This document shows, piece after piece, positions 56,665-58,218 of a stretch of DNA of 58,218 bases. Each line of letters opens with the position of its first letter. Positions within the stretch are counted from its first letter, which is position 1. The DNA is taken from contig JAUYSM010000100.1 in NCBI GenBank assembly GCA_030696315.1, positions 1 to 58,218 on the forward strand, read 5' to 3'. The position numbers were made by a program, and so were the translations under genes. The notes under the pieces were generated by a model. That model ran no database searches. It was not told the DNA's origin and saw only the letters and a program-made list of their open reading frames with translations. Source of the stretch: Pseudohongiella sp. GTDB taxonomy: Bacteria > Pseudomonadota > Gammaproteobacteria > Pseudomonadales > Pseudohongiellaceae.

Positions 56665-57564
56665 CTATTTTGCGCGAGCTACGGCATTCTGAATCGCACC
56701 GCGTTGCCTGCCCGTAATCACACCGTCATTGCTGATGGCATTCAGGAAGTCGGCAACACCGCTGACGCGCTGACCATGGATAGACTCATCATCCCTGATC
56801 ATTTTGATCATATCGGTGATAGTGCAGCCATTGCCCAGAAGAGTATTGCCAACCTTGGAGTCATTGCCACCTACAACGACGGTGGCACTAAGATCTGATT
56901 CATCACAAGCATCGACATCGTCTTTGATACCGTCACCATCCGTATCAACATAATCGCCAATTACGGCTGCTACACTGCCACTGAAGTAGTAATTTGATCC
57001 GTAATCCTCAGCCCCAGCATAGAAATTGCCGACATCCCAGCCTGCTGTAGTCAAAGGTTCTGGGTAGGTGAAGAACCCCTCAACTTCATCAGGCAAGGAA
57101 AAATCATTCCAATCATACCAATGAACACCGCCGTAGCCATAATCTCCGGTGTCATGATTGGCATCATAGCCTCCCCAAGTTTTGGTACGGTATTTATAAC
57201 TATAGTCTAAATAGCTCTGCGTCCAGCCCAGAGTTGTAATTAATTCATCATGAAGAATGGCATTGCCGGAACTGTCGAAAATAGTGTACCTAATACTGCT
57301 AGTGCCACTTGCCCAGTAGGCGAACGCCCAGTTATCAACTGGATCTATAAAAGCTTGAGTTAGTGGTGCCGATGAACTATAGAACACCGTTGCCTGGAAT
57401 GTGGTTCCATCACCGTAAATATACTGATCATTACTGTAATTGTAGTAATAAGCTACAGGACCACTGATAGTAAATGATTCCTGCGCAACACTCGTGAGCG
57501 AAAGTGTCATAGCCAAAAAGGAACCAATTACAGATATCGAAGTGCTATTTTTATACTGGAACAT
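56665..57564 (-). CDS. Secreted protein with thrombospondin type-3 calcium repeat
   Basis: A 299-residue exported protein. The signal peptide (ISVIGSFLAMTLSLTSVAQ) is followed by a Tyr/Trp/Ser-rich beta domain of about 185 residues of unknown family. Next is a type-3 repeat, DTDGDGIKDDVDAC (about residues 207-220), expected to bind calcium. The C-terminal 70 residues (GNGCTITDMIKMI, HGQRVSGVADFLN, ITGRQRGAIQNAVARA) form a small domain seen at the ends of other type-3-repeat proteins. The gene is richer in A+T than the neighbouring housekeeping genes. It lies beyond tRNA-Ile2 and next to an insertion sequence, so recent transfer is likely. AGGAGA precedes the start. Confidence 0.7.
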   Translation of the reverse strand: MFQYKNSTSISVIGSFLAMTLSLTSVAQESFTISGPVAYYYNYSNDQYIYGDGTTFQATVFYSSSAPLTQAFIDPVDNWAFAYWASGTSSIRYTIFDSSGNAILHDELITTLGWTQSYLDYSYKYRTKTWGGYDANHDTGDYGYGGVHWYDWNDFSLPDEVEGFFTYPEPLTTAGWDVGNFYAGAEDYGSNYYFSGSVAAVIGDYVDTDGDGIKDDVDACDESDLSATVVVGGNDSKVGNTLLGNGCTITDMIKMIRDDESIHGQRVSGVADFLNAISNDGVITGRQRGAIQNAVARAK

Positions 57565-57698
57565 GATATATATATTCTCCTTTTTAGATACAACCTAAAA
57601 TGTAGCTCATCCAAACACATTATCACACCTGAAACATGAATCGCCACCAGTTTAGTAGACGCCTTTTAGCGTTACAATGAAGCTAAATGGAGGTGTCC

Positions 57699-57992
57699 AT
57701 GTCGGCCAAGCGTTATACAGAACAATTCAAGATCGAAGCAGTTAAACAGATTACGGATCAGGGCCATGCCATCGGTGATGTTGCCAAACGACTTGGCGTA
57801 ACAACCAAGAGTTTGCACGACTGGAAAGCCAGGTACGGCAGCCAGTCAGATCAGTGGCAAAAAAACAAAGCCAGTGATGATGAGATCCGCGCTCTCAAAG
57901 CCGAAGTCAAACGACTAACAATGGAGCGCGATATCCTAAAGGAGGCCGCCGCGTTCTTTGCCGTCGAGTCAAAGAAAAATACGCGTTCATAA
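57699..57992 (+). CDS. IS3-family transposase OrfA
   Basis: A 97-residue helix-turn-helix protein: SAKRYTEQFKIEAVKQITDQGH, VAKRLGVTTKSLHDWKARYG, then a leucine-zipper stretch (IRALKAEVKRLTMERDILKEA). The ATG at 57699 has GGAGGTG 9 nt upstream; an ATG at 57687 overlaps that site. OrfB begins in the -1 frame near AAAGAAAAAT, the usual place for programmed frameshifting in IS3 elements. Confidence 0.88.
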   Translation: MSAKRYTEQFKIEAVKQITDQGHAIGDVAKRLGVTTKSLHDWKARYGSQSDQWQKNKASDDEIRALKAEVKRLTMERDILKEAAAFFAVESKKNTRS

Positions 57993-58114
57993 AATCTCGG
58001 ACTAATCGTTTCCCAGTACGTTTGATGTGCGAAGTCTTGGAAATTCATCACGCCGGTTACTACGAATGGCTCAATGAACCCAAATGCCAGCGCGAAAAAG
58101 ATGATGACTATTTC
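57968..58114 (+). pseudogene. IS3 OrfB fragment (integrase part), disrupted
   Basis: In the -1 frame relative to orfA, the sequence reads VKEKYAFIKSRTNRFPVRLMC, then CEVLEIHHAGYYEWLNEPKCQREKDDDYF, typical of the N-terminal HTH_21 part of IS3 OrfB. The DDE catalytic domain is missing. Coding stops at 58129 inside foreign sequence that begins at 58115. Confidence 0.8.
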
Positions 58115-58218
58115 GTAAGCGCTCAATAAACCCCATCTAAAAATTAATCTCGTCCTGCAGTAAATTGTCCTCGCATTTTCACACGAGGATTTCCACATGC
58201 AGTTAACCGAAAAACAGT
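58115..58218 (+). mobile_element. Left end of a probable IS66-type element
   Basis: The sequence switches to GTAAGCGCTCAATAAACCCC at 58115, which resembles IS66-family terminal inverted repeats (GTAAGCG start). About 80 nt further a gene with a ribosome site begins, as expected for tnpA. The other end and the target duplication lie outside the window, so the family is tentative. Confidence 0.45.
58197..58218 (+). CDS. 5' end of an IS gene (possibly IS66 tnpA)
   Basis: ATG at 58197 with GAGGA 7-8 nt upstream; only MQLTEKQ is visible before the window ends. Position and N-terminus are compatible with the small IS66 accessory protein TnpA, but seven residues cannot prove it. Confidence 0.4.

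Larger units (their letters stand above)
57645..58114 (+). mobile_element. IS3-family element, right part lost
   Basis: Contains orfA and the first codons of orfB of an IS3-family element. The exact left end is not certain; a likely one is near 57645, where CCAGTTTAGTAGACGCC resembles IS3-type ends. The right portion is cut at 58114/58115 by a second element. It cannot be active by itself in this state. Confidence 0.65.

Overview
The window looks like the chromosome of a free-living, probably marine gammaproteobacterium of the Pseudomonadales/Cellvibrionales type. The evidence is conserved gene order: pilM/pilN divergent from mrcA, rpmE, priA, ftsN-hslV-hslU, ubiE-ubiJ, trpG-trpD-trpC next to a Vfr/CRP regulator and a YhfA-type OsmC protein, trpE-rpe, amgK-murU facing lptD-surA-pdxA-rsmA-apaG-apaH, cca, folK-folB, tsaD, and rpsU-yqeY-dnaG-rpoD. 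No species can be named from the sequence alone. Coding density is high and most genes are ordinary housekeeping genes.

Layout. 1-1128: pilus assembly genes pilN (cut by the window edge) and pilM. 1340-11501: peptidoglycan synthase PBP1A, ribosomal protein bL31, a stand-alone chorismate mutase, PriA, an FtsN-like SPOR protein, the HslVU protease, a DUF971 protein, and ubiquinone genes ubiE and ubiJ. 11768-13977: a three-gene bufferin-type operon consisting of a Cys-rich secreted precursor, a DUF692 multinuclear iron oxidase and a DUF2063 partner. Its precursor carries two tandem Cys-rich repeats. 14000-18476: osmC, crp, an orphan membrane/coiled-coil protein, and trpC-trpD-trpG. 18575-28437: an accessory block lying between trpG and trpE. 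It holds a ferritin-like helical protein, an ArsM-like methyltransferase with an unusual radical SAM enzyme, a photolyase without a normal start codon, and an envelope set (M14 amidase lipoprotein, L,D-transpeptidase, AAA/membrane protein). An orphan response regulator and a membrane protein complete it. 28445-32612: trpE, rpe, murU, amgK.

32766-41807: lptD, surA, pdxA, rsmA, apaG, apaH, cca and a pteridine-reductase-like SDR, all on the + strand. 41832-44543: an MtfA-like peptidase fused head-to-tail with a second-type FtsH protease gene. 44672-46051: a multi-spanning permease. 46017-48039: folK, folB, tsaD. 48176-52776: the macromolecular synthesis operon with a good sigma-70 promoter.

The last 5.4 kb is more variable. 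It contains REP-like perfect palindromes, a coiled-coil methyltransferase, an alanine/sodium symporter, a cytochrome c5-like protein and tRNA-Ile2(CAT). Beyond the tRNA come a secreted calcium-repeat protein and an IS3 element interrupted by what looks like the end of an IS66-type element.

The most interesting points are the duplicated bufferin precursor, the ArsM plus radical SAM pair, the NTF2-like C-terminal domain shared by two otherwise unrelated envelope proteins, and the FtsH-MtfA protease pair.
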